This document shows, piece by piece, positions 26,936 to 36,409 of a stretch of DNA of 64,000 nt. The stretch comes from Aureimonas populi (lineage in GTDB: Bacteria; Pseudomonadota; Alphaproteobacteria; Rhizobiales; Rhizobiaceae). The stretch is from positions 1,674,001-1,738,000 of the forward strand of contig NZ_CP072611.1 of NCBI RefSeq assembly GCF_017815515.1. The letters are read 5' to 3'. Numbering within the stretch: the stretch's first letter is position 1; each line of letters opens with the position of its first letter. Position numbers and translations under genes: made by a program. The notes beneath the pieces are model-generated. The model made no database searches. It was not told where the DNA came from and saw only the letters and a list, made by a program, of their open reading frames with translations.

Positions 26936-28376
26936 GCCCGTCGAGGTCGAGATGCGCCTCGAGATGGGCGGCGAGCGCGTCCAGCGCCTCCTCCACGCCG
27001 GCCTCGTAGTCGAGGCCTGAGGCGGTGCCGCCGAGCCGTTCCAGCCAAGCCGCGCGCTGGCCGTCATGGGCGAAGAGCCCGTGCACATAGGTGCCCGCCA
27101 CCCGCCCGCTGGCCGAGACCGCGCCGTCGGCGCGCGCGCCCTCCAGCATGGCGAAGGGGCGGGCGGCGTCCGGGCCGCTCGTCTGCCCCATATGCATCTC
27201 GTATCCGGCGAAGGGCACGCCCTCGCGCGTCTGCCCATGCACGGCGGCAAGGCGCTTCTCGCCGGTCAGCCGCGTCTCCACGTCGAGGAGACCCAGTCCC
27301 TGCACCGTGCCGGGCGGCCCCTCGATCCCGTCCGGGTCGGCGATGGAGCGGCCGAGCATCTGGTAGCCGCCGCAAAGCCCCAGCACATGGCCGCCCCGTC
27401 GCAGATGGGCGGCGATGTCGATGGCAAAGCCCGCCGCGCGCAGCGCGCGAAGGTCCGCGACGGTGGCCTTGGAGCCCGGCAGCAGCACCAAGGCCGCGTC
27501 GCCCGGCAGCGCCGCGCCGGGGCGCACGCGCACGAGCTGAACGTCCGGCTCCGCCTCAAGCGGGTCGAGATCGTCGAAATTGGAGATATGCGGCAGGATC
27601 GGCACCGCGATCTTCACCCGGCCGCCGGCCGGCCGGGCCGCCGGGGCTCGCGTCAGGGCCAAAGCGTCCTCGGCGGGCAGGCGCGCCGCCTCCGGCAGGA
27701 AGGGCAGGAGGCCGAAGGAGCGCCAGCCGGTGAGGCGCGCGATCTCGGCCATGCCGCTTTCGAACAGCGCCGGATCGCCCCGGAAGCGGTTGACGATGAA
27801 GCCCGCGATCATCGCCGCGTCGGCCGGATCGACGACATGCTTCGTGCCCACGAGGCTGGCGATGACGCCGCCCCTGTCGATGTCGCCGATGAGCACCACG
27901 GGCACGTTCGCGGCGCGCGCAAAGCCCATATTGGCGACGTCGCCGGCACGCAGATTGGTTTCCGAGGCGCTGCCCGCGCCCTCCACGAGAACGAGGTCCG
28001 CCTCGGCCTTCAGCCGCTCGAAGCTCTCCAGCACGAAGGGCATCAGTCCCGGCTTCATGCCCTGGTAGGCGCGCGCGTCGGCCGTGGCGTGCACGCGGCC
28101 CTGCACCACCACCTGCGCGCCCACCTCGCTCTGCGGCTTCAGGAGAACCGGGTTCATGTGGACGCTGGGCGCGGTGCCGGCGGCGCGCGCCTGGAGCGCC
28201 TGCGCGCGGCCGATTTCGCCGCCATCGGCCGTGACGGCCGCGTTGTTCGACATGTTCTGCGGCTTGAACGGGCGCACGACGAGCCCCCGCCGCGTGAAGG
28301 CGCGGGCCAGACCCGCCACCACCAGCGACTTGCCGACATCCGAGCCGGTGCCCTGGAACATCAGCGCCCTGGCCAA
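26916..28376 (-). CDS. cobQ: Cobyric acid synthase
   Basis: 486 residues. The P-loop-like [11 protein letters not shown] (7-17), [13 protein letters not shown], an amidoligase core, and a C-terminal class I glutaminase domain with [12 protein letters not shown] (nucleophile Cys) are intact. It amidates four side chains of adenosylcobyrinic acid a,c-diamide. The TTG start ([11 protein letters not shown]) was chosen because the family begins with this Ala-Arg-Ala-Leu-Met pattern; the ATG five codons later is the alternative. It starts 2 nt after the cobO stop. Confidence 0.94.
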   Translation of the reverse strand: MARALMFQGTGSDVGKSLVVAGLARAFTRRGLVVRPFKPQNMSNNAAVTADGGEIGRAQALQARAAGTAPSVHMNPVLLKPQSEVGAQVVVQGRVHATADARAYQGMKPGLMPFVLESFERLKAEADLVLVEGAGSASETNLRAGDVANMGFARAANVPVVLIGDIDRGGVIASLVGTKHVVDPADAAMIAGFIVNRFRGDPALFESGMAEIARLTGWRSFGLLPFLPEAARLPAEDALALTRAPAARPAGGRVKIAVPILPHISNFDDLDPLEAEPDVQLVRVRPGAALPGDAALVLLPGSKATVADLRALRAAGFAIDIAAHLRRGGHVLGLCGGYQMLGRSIADPDGIEGPPGTVQGLGLLDVETRLTGEKRLAAVHGQTREGVPFAGYEMHMGQTSGPDAARPFAMLEGARADGAVSASGRVAGTYVHGLFAHDGQRAAWLERLGGTASGLDYEAGVEEALDALAAHLEAHLDLDGLMAHAR

Positions 28377-28378
28377 GG

Positions 28379-28993
28379 TCAGAACTCGATGCCGGTCTGG
28401 GCCTTCACCCCGGCGGCGAAATGGTGCTTCACCTGCCCCATCTCGGTGACGAGATCGGCCGCCTCCACGAGGGCCGGCTTGGCGTTGCGGCCCGTGACGA
28501 CGACGTGCAGGTCGTCCCGCCGGCCCTTCAGCGTCTCCACCACCGCGTTCACGTCCAGATAGTCGTAGCGCAGCGCGATGTTCAGTTCGTCCAGGACGAG
28601 GAGGCCGAGGGCGGGGTCGGCCATCAGCTCGCGGGCCTTCTCCCACGCGCGCCCGGCCGCCGCGATGTCGCGCTGGAGGTCCTGCGTTTCCCAGGTGAAG
28701 CCCTCGCCCATGGCGTGCCAGCTCACCAGATCGCCGAAGCGGGCGAGCGCGTCCTTCTCGCCCGTGTGCCACGCGCCCTTGACGAACTGCACGATTCCCA
28801 CCCGCCGGCCGTATCCCAGCATCCTGAGCGCAAGGCCGAAGGCGGCCGTCGTCTTGCCCTTGCCGGGGCCGGTATTGACGATGAGAAGGCCCTTCTCGAG
28901 CGTCTTGCCCTCCACCTCGGCATCCTGGACCGCCTTGCGCCGCTCCATCTTCGCCTTGTGCCGTTCGGCGGCGTCCTGCGAAATCTCACGCAT
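28379..28993 (-). CDS. cobO: Cob(I)yrinic acid a,c-diamide adenosyltransferase
   Basis: 204 residues, CobO/BtuR P-loop family. [17 protein letters not shown] (P-loop about 42-49), [29 protein letters not shown] and [22 protein letters not shown] are characteristic. It adds the 5'-deoxyadenosyl ligand from ATP to cobalt. Two adjacent ATG codons are available; the second is better spaced from GAAGGTGA. Its start is coupled to the cobP stop. Confidence 0.94.
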   Translation of the reverse strand: MREISQDAAERHKAKMERRKAVQDAEVEGKTLEKGLLIVNTGPGKGKTTAAFGLALRMLGYGRRVGIVQFVKGAWHTGEKDALARFGDLVSWHAMGEGFTWETQDLQRDIAAAGRAWEKARELMADPALGLLVLDELNIALRYDYLDVNAVVETLKGRRDDLHVVVTGRNAKPALVEAADLVTEMGQVKHHFAAGVKAQTGIEF

Positions 28994-29505
28994 CATTTCA
29001 CCTTCATGGGCAGGCCGGCGACGGTGAGCACCACCGCGCCGGCCACGGCCGCGATCTCCTGGTTCAGCCGCCCCGCCGCATCGCGGAAGCGGCGGGCGAG
29101 CGCGTTGTCGGGCACGATGCCGAGCCCCACCTCGCTGGAGACGACGACCCACGGGCCGCGCGGGGCGGCAAGGGTTTGGGTGAGGCGGGCGATCTCGGCC
29201 TCGACGTCCCGCTCCGCCAGCATGACATTGCTCAGCCACAGCGTCAGGCAGTCGAGAAGGAGCGGCGCGCCCTCCGGCACGGCCTGAAGGACGCCTGCCG
29301 GATCGAGCGGCGCATCCAGCGTGCGCCAGCGCCCGTCGCGCCGCTGGCGGTGGAGGGCGATGCGGGCTTCCATCTCCGCGTCGTGGGCCTGCGCGGTCGC
29401 GATGTAGAGGAAGGGCGGGGCATACGTCTGGACCAGCGACTCGGCGTGGCGGCTCTTGCCCGAGCGCGCGCCGCCCAGCACCAGCGTCAGCGCGCCTGTC
29501 GTCAT
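28993..29505 (-). CDS. cobP: Adenosylcobinamide kinase / guanylyltransferase
   Basis: 170 residues (CobU in Salmonella naming). P-loop LVLGGARSGKSRHAE (8-22), DCLTLWLSNVM and VSSEVGLGIVPDNALARRFRD are family motifs. It phosphorylates adenosylcobinamide and converts it to the GDP-activated form for nucleotide-loop assembly. First gene of the minus-strand cob arm; no riboswitch is seen on this strand upstream of it. Confidence 0.94.
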   Translation of the reverse strand: MTTGALTLVLGGARSGKSRHAESLVQTYAPPFLYIATAQAHDAEMEARIALHRQRRDGRWRTLDAPLDPAGVLQAVPEGAPLLLDCLTLWLSNVMLAERDVEAEIARLTQTLAAPRGPWVVVSSEVGLGIVPDNALARRFRDAAGRLNQEIAAVAGAVVLTVAGLPMKVK

Positions 29506-29593
29506 TCTCCGGTCCCCATCCTGGCCGCCCGCGTTCGAGCGCGCACAGGCTTATCGCATCGCGCCCGGCGCACAAGCCCCCGCCGCGCTTCGT

Positions 29594-29622
29594 TGACAGG
29601 CTCGCCCTGCCGGCTCTAGATG
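29594..29622 (+). promoter_or_regulatory. Sigma-70-type promoter for the plus-strand cob operon
   Basis: A perfect -35 TTGACA (29594-29599) and CTAGAT (29617-29622) as the -10 are separated by 17 bp. They lie directly upstream of the cobalamin riboswitch, so transcription would begin about 29629, at the aptamer's 5' edge. Confidence 0.7.
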
Positions 29623-29630
29623 CGGGCCGA

Positions 29631-29812
29631 CGGTCGCCCTTCCTCACCGGGAGGGCGCTAAGAGGGAATGCGGTGAGCCTCGTAAGGAGGCAATTCCGCG
29701 GCTGTCCCCGCAACTGTGAACGAAGGGTTCCCGGCCGATAAGCCACTGAAGCGACGATGCTTCGGGAAGGCGGCCTGGAACGGTGCTTCGTGAGCCAGGA
29801 GACCTGCCGTCG
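29631..29812 (+). ncRNA. Cobalamin (B12) riboswitch aptamer
   Basis: Conserved blocks appear in the order expected for the aptamer: AAGAGGGAATGCGGTGAG (29661-29678), CCGCGGCTGTCCCCGCAACT (29697-29716), GCCACTG (29742-29748), GGGAAGGCGGCC, and the B12 box GAGCCAGGAGACCTGCC (29792-29808). It binds adenosylcobalamin and would repress the downstream DUF1636-cobW-cobN operon. The outer limits are approximate. Confidence 0.96.
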
Positions 29813-29828
29813 AAGAGAAATCCTGACC

Positions 29829-29849
29829 GCCCGGCGGGTGCACCCGGGC
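29829..29849 (+). promoter_or_regulatory. Riboswitch expression-platform hairpin next to the Shine-Dalgarno
   Basis: GCCCG (29829-29833) pairs with CGGGC (29845-29849), around the self-complementary GGGTGCACCC (29837-29846), so two foldings compete. It ends one base before AAGGAG (29851-29855 core) and the ATG at 29857, with no U-tract. This placement favours translational control by ribosome-site occlusion. Inferred, not demonstrated. Confidence 0.5.
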
Positions 29850-29856
29850 AAGGAGA

Positions 29857-30279
29857 ATGTCTTTGACGAACGGTTCGCGCGATCCGTCGCCCGCCCTTGC
29901 CGACGATGTCGGCGACGTGACCATCGTGGTCTGCTCCTCCTGCCGCCGGGAGAGCGACCCGCAGGACCAGCCGCGCCCCGGCGCCGTGCTGGCCGAGGAT
30001 ACGCGCCGGGCCGCGCAGGGCACGGGCATCCGCGTCACCCATGTCGCGTGCCTCGGCAACTGCAAGCGCGCCCTGAGCGCCGCCATCCTCAAATCCGGCT
30101 CGTGGAGCTACATCTTCGGCGGGCTGGAGCCAGGCAGCGGCGCGGACCTCGTGGCCGGGGCCGGGCTGCTGGCCGGCTCGCGGGACGGGCTCATGCCCTT
30201 CCGCCCCCGCCCGGCCTCGCTGAAGGGCGGCATGGTGGCGCGCATTCCCCCATTCGATCACCTGAAGGATCTGCCATGA
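29857..30279 (+). CDS. DUF1636 putative metal-binding protein of cob operons
   Basis: 140 residues. Two cysteine pairs, C26/C29 (VVCSSC) and C65/C69 (HVACLGNC), give a thioredoxin-like ferredoxin-style fold that likely binds a metal or cluster. The C-terminus FRPRPASLKGGMVARIP is typical of DUF1636 proteins, which recur next to cobW and cobN in alphaproteobacteria. It is the first gene after the riboswitch and overlaps cobW by 4 nt. It may help deliver cobalt to CobN; this is inference from context. Confidence 0.8.
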   Translation: MSLTNGSRDPSPALADDVGDVTIVVCSSCRRESDPQDQPRPGAVLAEDTRRAAQGTGIRVTHVACLGNCKRALSAAILKSGSWSYIFGGLEPGSGADLVAGAGLLAGSRDGLMPFRPRPASLKGGMVARIPPFDHLKDLP

Positions 30280-31313
30280 CCGCCTCTCCCGCCCGCGTGC
30301 CCTGCACGATCGTCACCGGCTTCCTGGGCGCCGGCAAGACGACGCTCATCCGCCATGTGCTCCAGAACGCGCATGGCACGCGCCTGGCCGTCATCGTCAA
30401 CGAGTTCGGCGACGTGGGCATCGACGGCGAGCTTCTGCGCGGCTGCGGCGTGGAGAATTGCGCCGACGAGGACATCGTGGAACTGGCCAATGGCTGCATC
30501 TGCTGCACCGTGGCCGACGATTTCGTGCCCGCGCTCGACAAGATTCTCGCCCGCGAGCCGAGGGTGGACCACATCCTGATAGAGACCTCGGGCCTCGCCC
30601 TGCCCAAGCCGCTGGTGCAGGCGTTCCAGTGGCCGGGCGTGAAGAGCCGGGTGACGGTGGACGGCGTCGTCGCCGTGGTGGACGGGCCGGCCCTCGCCGA
30701 GGGAGAGGTGACGGGCGACCGCGCCGCGCTGGAGGCGCAGCGCGCCGCCGACGAGAGCCTCGACCATGACGACCCGGTGGAGGAGGTGTTCGAGGACCAG
30801 CTCGCCTGCGCCGATCTCGTCATCCTTTCCAAGAGCGACCGGCTGGACGAGGCGGCCCGCGCCCGCGTGCTGGCGGCGGTAAAGGCCCATCTGCCGCGCG
30901 CGGTGAAGATCGTCCCCAGCGAGGGAGGGCGCATCGACCCCGGCGTCCTCCTCGGCCTCGGCCTTGCCGTGGAGGAGGATATCGAGAACCGCAGGACCCA
31001 TCATGACGGCGAGCTCGACCACGAGCACGACGATTTCGACAGCTTCGTGGTCGAGCTGCCGGCTATCGCGAGCCCGGACGACCTCGCCGCCCGCGTGGAG
31101 GCGGCGGCGCGGGCGCAGCACGTCCTGCGGCTGAAGGGCTTCGCCCATGTGGAGGGCAAGCCCATGCGGCTTCTGGTGCAGGCGGTGGGCGCGCGCGTCT
31201 CGCACCATTACGATCGCGCCTGGGAGCCGGGGGAGGCGCGCACCACGCGCCTCGTCGTCATCGGCCTCAAGGGGCTGGACCGGGCGGCCGTGGAAACGCT
31301 GCTCGCGGCCTGA
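30276..31313 (+). CDS. cobW: CobW-family GTPase / cobalt chaperone
   Basis: 345 residues, G3E GTPase. P-loop GFLGAGKTT (15-23), NEFGDVGIDGELL, the metal-binding CxCC in NGCICCTVADD (C74, C76, C77), SKSDR as the guanine-specificity motif, a His/Asp-rich stretch (about 235-250) and a C-terminal CobW_C domain. It is thought to load Co(II) for corrin-ring insertion. ATGA overlap with the preceding DUF1636 gene. Confidence 0.95.
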   Translation: MTASPARVPCTIVTGFLGAGKTTLIRHVLQNAHGTRLAVIVNEFGDVGIDGELLRGCGVENCADEDIVELANGCICCTVADDFVPALDKILAREPRVDHILIETSGLALPKPLVQAFQWPGVKSRVTVDGVVAVVDGPALAEGEVTGDRAALEAQRAADESLDHDDPVEEVFEDQLACADLVILSKSDRLDEAARARVLAAVKAHLPRAVKIVPSEGGRIDPGVLLGLGLAVEEDIENRRTHHDGELDHEHDDFDSFVVELPAIASPDDLAARVEAAARAQHVLRLKGFAHVEGKPMRLLVQAVGARVSHHYDRAWEPGEARTTRLVVIGLKGLDRAAVETLLAA

Positions 31314-31314
31314 C

Positions 31315-34300
31315 ATGCACATCCTCGCCACCAGCTCCGCCTCGCTGGACGATCTGATCGAGCCTGTCGATCTGCGGCACGAGCCGGCGGAGATGGTCGC
31401 GCTGTCCTTCACCGACAGCGATCTGGCGGCGCTCTCCGCCGCGTGGAACGCGGGCGCCGATGCCTTGCCCGGCATGCGCCTCGCGCCCTTGCGCGATCTG
31501 CGCCACCCCATGTCGGTGGATCTGTGGCTGGAGCGGCTGGCCGCGCGCGTCGTTCTCGTGCGCATTCTCGGCGGCTATGATTGGTGGCGCTACGGCTGCG
31601 ACCGGCTGGCCGCCCACGCGCGCGCCCACGGCATCGCGCTGGCGCTGCTGCCGGGCGAATGCCGCGAGCGCGACGAGCGGCTGGAAGCGCTCTCCACCGT
31701 GGCGCGCGAGGACTATGAAGCGCTTCTGGCCTGCTTCCGCGAGGGCGGGCCGGACAATATGCGCCGTCTCCTCGACCGCATGGCGCATCTGGCCGGCCAC
31801 GAGCGCGAACTGACGGCCGCACGGCCCTTCCCGAAGGCTGGTTGCCACAAGCCGGGCCATGGTGCGGTGCCGCTGGAGAGTTTCGAGGCGAAGGGCCGGC
31901 CCGTGGTGCCGATCCTCTTCTACCGCTCCATGCTGCTGGCCGGCGACGCCGCGCCCGTCGAGGCGCTGGCCGGGGCGCTGGAGGAGCGGGGGATCCTCGC
32001 CGTGCCGCTCTTCGTGCCGAGCCTGCGCGACGGCGAGGCGGTGCGGCTGGTCGAGGAGATGGCGGCGGCGCTGAAGCCGGCGGCGCTCGTTACGGCCACG
32101 GCCTTCTCCAGCGGCACCGAGCCCGGCGGGGCGACGCTGTTCGACAGGCTCGGCCTTCCCGTCTTCCAGGTGGCGGTGGCCACCACGCGGCGGCAGGCCT
32201 GGGAGGAGGGCCAGCGCGGCCTCGCCCCCGCCGATCTGGCCATGCATGTCGTCCTGCCCGAGCTCGACGGGCGGGTGATGGCGGGCGCCATCTCCTTCAA
32301 GCACGCGGGCGAGCCGGACGCCGGGCTCGCCGCCGCCCTCCAGGTCAACCGGCCGGAGGAGAGCCGGATCGCGCAGGTCGCGCGGCGCATCGCGGCCTTC
32401 CTGCGGTTGCGGGCAACGCCGCGTGCCGAGCGCCGGCTCGCCATCCTCATCCCCGACTATCCCGCCAGCGCCGGGCGCATGGGCTACGCCGTGGGGCTCG
32501 ACGTGCCGCAGAGCGTGCTGGAGATGCTGCGCGACCTGGCGGACGAAGGCTATCGCGTGGAGGGCATCCCCGCGACGGCCCGCGACCTCATGCGGCGGCT
32601 GGAGCGGGAGACGATGAGCCTGCCGCTGCAAGCCCTGCCGCCCGCCCCCCAGGCCGTGGAGGCGGCATGGGGCCCGCCGGGCGAGGATGCCGAGGGCGGG
32701 GCCTTCCTCTTCCGCGCGGTGCGCTTCGGCCATGTCACCGTGGCTCTGGCCCCCGACCGGGGCCGCGCGGCCGACAGGCGCGCCGAGTATCACGACCCCG
32801 TGCTGCCGCCGCGCCACGCGCTCCTGGCCTTCGGGCAATGGCTGCGCGAGAGCCTCGACGTGCACGCCCTCGTCCATCTCGGCGCGCATGGCACGCTGGA
32901 ATGGCTGCCCGGCAAGACGGTGGCGCTCTCGCCGGACTGCTTCCCGGAGATCGTGGCCGGCGCGCTGCCGGTGATCTATCCCTTCATCGTCTCCAATCCG
33001 GGCGAGGCGGCGCAGGCCAAGCGGCGCATCGCCGCCGTCACGCTCGGGCACCTCACCCCGCCGCTGGTCGGCGCCGGGCTCTCCGCCGACCAGCAGGCGC
33101 TGGAGCGGCTGGTGGACGAATATGCGCAGGCCGAGGGGCTGGACCGCCGCCGCCGCGATCGGCTGGCCGCCCTCATCGTGGAAACGGCGGGGCGCACGGG
33201 CCTGTCACGCGAGGCCGGCGTCGCGGAGGACGAGGACCCGGACGCCGCGCTCCTGCGCATCGACGCCTGGCTGTGCGACCTGAAGGATTTCGCCGTCAAG
33301 GACGGCTTGCACGTCTATGGCCGCGCGCCGGAGGGCGAGGCCGACCCGATGCGGCGGCTGAGCGCGAAGGCCGAGCGCGCCGCGCTTCTGGCCGCGCTCG
33401 ACGGGCGGCACGTTTCCGCCGGGCCCTCCGGTGCGCCGGCGCGCGGGCGCACCGACGTGCTTCCCACTGGCCGCAACCTTTACACCGCGGACCCGCGCAC
33501 CCTGCCGACCGAGACGGCCTTCGCGCTCGGCAAGGCGGCGGCCGAGGAGGTGGTGCGCTGCTACGCGCAGGAGCATGGCGAGCCTCCACGCTCGCTGGTG
33601 ATGGATCTGTGGGGCAGCGCCAGCCTGCGCACGGGCGGCGAGGAGATCGCGCAGGGGCTCTGGCTCATGGGCTGCCGCCCGCGATGGGACGCGGGCACGG
33701 GCCGCGTCACCGGAATCGAGGTGCTGCCGCCCGCCGCGCTCGGCCGCCCGCGCGTGGACGTGACATGGCGCATTTCCGGCCTCTTCCGCGATATGTTCGC
33801 CACGCAGATCGCGCTGATCGACGCGGCCGTGGCGGTCGTCGCCGCGCGCGACGAGGAGGAGGGCGAGAACCCGCTGGCCGCCTCGGTCCGGCGCGGCGGC
33901 GGGCCGGCCCGCATCTTCGGCTCGGCCCCCGGCACCTACGGGGCGGGCATAGAGGAGCAACTGGCGAGCGGGCGGTGGGAGAGCCGCGCCGATCTCGCAC
34001 GCGCCTATCTGGGCGCCGCCTCCCATGCCTATGGCGGCGCGGATGGCGAGGGCCGGATGCAGGCGGGCGCCTTCGCCGAGCGGATCGCGGAGGCGGACCT
34101 TCTCGTCCACACGGGAGACGATCCGGGCCGCGACATCCTGGAAGGCTCGGCCGATGTCGCCTTCATCGGCGGCTTCGCGGCGGCGGTGGAGGCGCTGGGC
34201 GGCCGGGCCGACCTCGTGGTGCTGGACACCACCGACCCGGCCCGGCCGCGCGCGCGCTCGCTGAAGGAGGCGGTGACGCGCACGGTGCGCGCGCGCGCCC

Positions 34301-34614
34301 TTAATCCGCGCTTCATCGAGGGCCAGCTTCGCCACGGCCCGCGCGGGGCGGCGGAATTCGCCGAGACGGTGGACCGGCTGGTCGGCTTCGCCGAGACCAC
34401 CGGCGCCGTCGCGCCGGAGCTGATAGAGGCGGTGCACGACGCCTATCTCGCAGATCCGCGCCTGCGGGCCTTCCTTCTCGAGCAGAACCCGGCCGCCGCG
34501 CGGGCGATGGCCGAGCGCTTCCAGAGCGCGCGGCGGCGGGGCCTGTGGCATCCGCGCCGCAACTCGCTGGACGAGGAGCTGGCCGCGCTGATCGCCGAGG
34601 CCGGGGCGTCGTGA
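31315..34614 (+). CDS. cobN: Cobaltochelatase large subunit
   Basis: 1,099 residues, CobN/magnesium chelatase H family. HLGAHGTLEWLPGKTVALSP, YPFIVSNPGEAAQAKRR, LPTGRNLYTADPRTLPT and FGSAPGTYGAGIEEQLASG are family motifs. It inserts cobalt into hydrogenobyrinic acid a,c-diamide together with CobS and CobT subunits, which are not in this window. It is somewhat shorter than the roughly 1,250-1,280 residues usual for the family, with no frameshift apparent. It starts one base after the cobW stop. Confidence 0.95.
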   Translation: MHILATSSASLDDLIEPVDLRHEPAEMVALSFTDSDLAALSAAWNAGADALPGMRLAPLRDLRHPMSVDLWLERLAARVVLVRILGGYDWWRYGCDRLAAHARAHGIALALLPGECRERDERLEALSTVAREDYEALLACFREGGPDNMRRLLDRMAHLAGHERELTAARPFPKAGCHKPGHGAVPLESFEAKGRPVVPILFYRSMLLAGDAAPVEALAGALEERGILAVPLFVPSLRDGEAVRLVEEMAAALKPAALVTATAFSSGTEPGGATLFDRLGLPVFQVAVATTRRQAWEEGQRGLAPADLAMHVVLPELDGRVMAGAISFKHAGEPDAGLAAALQVNRPEESRIAQVARRIAAFLRLRATPRAERRLAILIPDYPASAGRMGYAVGLDVPQSVLEMLRDLADEGYRVEGIPATARDLMRRLERETMSLPLQALPPAPQAVEAAWGPPGEDAEGGAFLFRAVRFGHVTVALAPDRGRAADRRAEYHDPVLPPRHALLAFGQWLRESLDVHALVHLGAHGTLEWLPGKTVALSPDCFPEIVAGALPVIYPFIVSNPGEAAQAKRRIAAVTLGHLTPPLVGAGLSADQQALERLVDEYAQAEGLDRRRRDRLAALIVETAGRTGLSREAGVAEDEDPDAALLRIDAWLCDLKDFAVKDGLHVYGRAPEGEADPMRRLSAKAERAALLAALDGRHVSAGPSGAPARGRTDVLPTGRNLYTADPRTLPTETAFALGKAAAEEVVRCYAQEHGEPPRSLVMDLWGSASLRTGGEEIAQGLWLMGCRPRWDAGTGRVTGIEVLPPAALGRPRVDVTWRISGLFRDMFATQIALIDAAVAVVAARDEEEGENPLAASVRRGGGPARIFGSAPGTYGAGIEEQLASGRWESRADLARAYLGAASHAYGGADGEGRMQAGAFAERIAEADLLVHTGDDPGRDILEGSADVAFIGGFAAAVEALGGRADLVVLDTTDPARPRARSLKEAVTRTVRARALNPRFIEGQLRHGPRGAAEFAETVDRLVGFAETTGAVAPELIEAVHDAYLADPRLRAFLLEQNPAAARAMAERFQSARRRGLWHPRRNSLDEELAALIAEAGAS

Positions 34615-35777
34615 CCGGGCTTCGCCGGGGCGCCTGCCCCACCCTTGTCGAACCCATGCGGACGGGCGACGGCCTGCTGGCGCGCCTCCACCCGCGCGGC
34701 CGGCGCCTCACCGGCGCGCAACTGGCCGGGCTCGCCCGCGCGGCGGCCGATTGCGGCAACGGCCTTCTGGAGATCGGCGCGCGGGGCAGCCTCCAGATTC
34801 GCGGCCTGACGCAGGAAACCGCGCCGCGCCTGGCGCAGGCCGTCGCGGCGCTGGGCGTCGAGGACGAGGCCGGCCTGACGGTCGAGACCGGCGCGCTCGC
34901 CGGCCTCGATGCGCGGGAGGAGCGGGACCCGCGCCCCCTCGCCCGGCGCATCCGGGCGGGCGCGGATCGCCTGGCGCACCGGCTCGGCCCGAAAGTGTCC
35001 GTCACGGTGGATGGCGGCGGCGCGCTGCCGCTGACCGGGATCGGCGCGGATGTGAAGCTGGAGGCGGTGGCCGGCGGCTGGATCGCGCGCGTCGGCGCCG
35101 CCTGCTTCGGCCCCTTTGCGCCGGACGCGGCCGTGGAAGCGGCCCTCCTCGTGCTGCGTGCCCTGGCCGAGACGGGCCGAGAGGCACGGGCGAGGCATCT
35201 GGAGCCGGCCGCCTGGGCGAGCCTCGGCCCCGCTATCGGCCACGAGAGCGCGCCTGCGGCCCTGCCCGTGGGCCGCTTCGCGTTGAAGGACGGGCGGTGG
35301 GCGCGGGGGCTCGCGCTGGCCTTCGGCCAGATCGAGGCCGCCGCGCTGGCCGACTTCGCGCGCCAAGCCGGCGAGGATATCCGCCTCGCGCCGGGGCGCG
35401 GCCTGCTCATCCTGCACGAAAGCCCCGCCGAGGACGCGGCGATCCTCGGCGCGGCGGCCCGCGCGGGCCTCGTCGGGCAGGAGGGAGATTCGCGGCTCTT
35501 GGTCAGCGCCTGCGCGGGGGCGCCGGCCTGTGCCGGCGCGCTTTTGCCGGCGCGCCGCATCGCCGCGGAACTTGCCCGGATGCGCCCCGGCCGTCGCCTG
35601 CATGTGTCGGGCTGCGGCAAGGAATGCGCCCGCCCGCCCGCGCCGGTGATCTCGCTTGTGGGCCGGGAAGGGGAATGCGACATCCGCGCCGAGGGCGAGG
35701 GCCCGTCCGGCGAGCTGCGCGCGCTTCTCGCCCGGCTGGGCGCCGAAGGACTGAACTGGAAAGAGGGGCGCGGGTGA
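34611..35777 (+). CDS. cobG: Precorrin-3B synthase
   Basis: 388 residues from a GTG overlapping the cobN stop (GTGA). Nitrite/sulfite reductase-type ferredoxin-like repeats, with the siroheme/4Fe-4S ligand pattern in SACAGAPACAGAL and HVSGCGKECARP. It is the oxygen-dependent monooxygenase that prepares ring contraction, so its presence marks the aerobic pathway. Confidence 0.93.
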   Translation: MTGLRRGACPTLVEPMRTGDGLLARLHPRGRRLTGAQLAGLARAAADCGNGLLEIGARGSLQIRGLTQETAPRLAQAVAALGVEDEAGLTVETGALAGLDAREERDPRPLARRIRAGADRLAHRLGPKVSVTVDGGGALPLTGIGADVKLEAVAGGWIARVGAACFGPFAPDAAVEAALLVLRALAETGREARARHLEPAAWASLGPAIGHESAPAALPVGRFALKDGRWARGLALAFGQIEAAALADFARQAGEDIRLAPGRGLLILHESPAEDAAILGAAARAGLVGQEGDSRLLVSACAGAPACAGALLPARRIAAELARMRPGRRLHVSGCGKECARPPAPVISLVGREGECDIRAEGEGPSGELRALLARLGAEGLNWKEGRG

Positions 35778-36409
35778 AAAGCTCGTTCGACTATATCCGC
35801 GATGGCGCGGCGATCTACGAGAAATCCTTCGCGATCATCCGCGCCGAGGCCGATCTCGCCCGCTTCGGCCCCGAGGAGGCCGACGTGGCCGTGCGCATGA
35901 TCCATGCCTGCGGCATGGTGGAGGCGGCGCGGGACTTCGTCTTCGCGCCCGGCTTCGTGGCGGCGGCGCGCGGCGCGCTGGCCGCCGGCGCCCCCATCCT
36001 GTGCGACGCGCAGATGGTGGCCCACGGCGTGACGCGCGCCCGCCTGCCGGCCGGCAACGCGGTGCTGTGCACGCTGTCCGACCCGCGCACCGCGCCGCTG
36101 GCGGCCCGGCTCGGCACCACGCGCTCGGCCGCCGCGCTGGAGCTGTGGCGCGAGCATCTGGCGGGCGCGGTGGTGGCCATCGGCAATGCGCCGACCGCCC
36201 TGTTCCATCTCCTCGACATGCTGGCGGACGGCGCGCCGAGGCCCGCCGCGATCCTCGGGATGCCGGTCGGCTTCGTGGGCGCGGCCGAATCCAAGGAGGC
36301 GCTGGCGCAGGGCGACCACGCCATCCCCTTCGCGGTGGTGCGCGGGCGGCTGGGCGGCAGCGCCATGACGGCGGCGGCCCTGAACGCGCTGGCGAGGCCG
36401 GGCCTGTGA
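35774..36409 (+). CDS. cobH: Precorrin-8X methylmutase
   Basis: 211 residues. The catalytic-His region VRMIHACGMVEAARDF (His about 43), LCDAQMVAHGVTRARLP, AIGNAPTALFHLLDM and LGMPVGFVGAAESKEAL match CobH/CbiC. It moves the C-11 methyl to C-12, giving hydrogenobyrinic acid. GTG start overlapping the cobG stop by 4 nt. Confidence 0.95.
   Translation: MKSSFDYIRDGAAIYEKSFAIIRAEADLARFGPEEADVAVRMIHACGMVEAARDFVFAPGFVAAARGALAAGAPILCDAQMVAHGVTRARLPAGNAVLCTLSDPRTAPLAARLGTTRSAAALELWREHLAGAVVAIGNAPTALFHLLDMLADGAPRPAAILGMPVGFVGAAESKEALAQGDHAIPFAVVRGRLGGSAMTAAALNALARPGL

Noticed and set aside
26916..28772. Very long open frames on both strands throughout (for example 618 codons over cobQ, 545 codons over the M20 gene, 820 codons inside cobN)
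   Set aside because: High third-position G+C removes stops from shadow frames. They lack family motifs and ribosome sites and run antisense or out of frame to genes with clear domains.
29506..29593. A second, minus-strand B12 riboswitch ahead of cobP
   Set aside because: None of the conserved aptamer blocks occurs in the 88 nt between the cobP start and the plus-strand promoter.
31147..31314. N-terminal extension of CobN into cobW
   Set aside because: The extra 56 codons are the shadow frame of the cobW 3' end; the CobN-like sequence begins at MHILATSSASLDDL, one base after the cobW stop.
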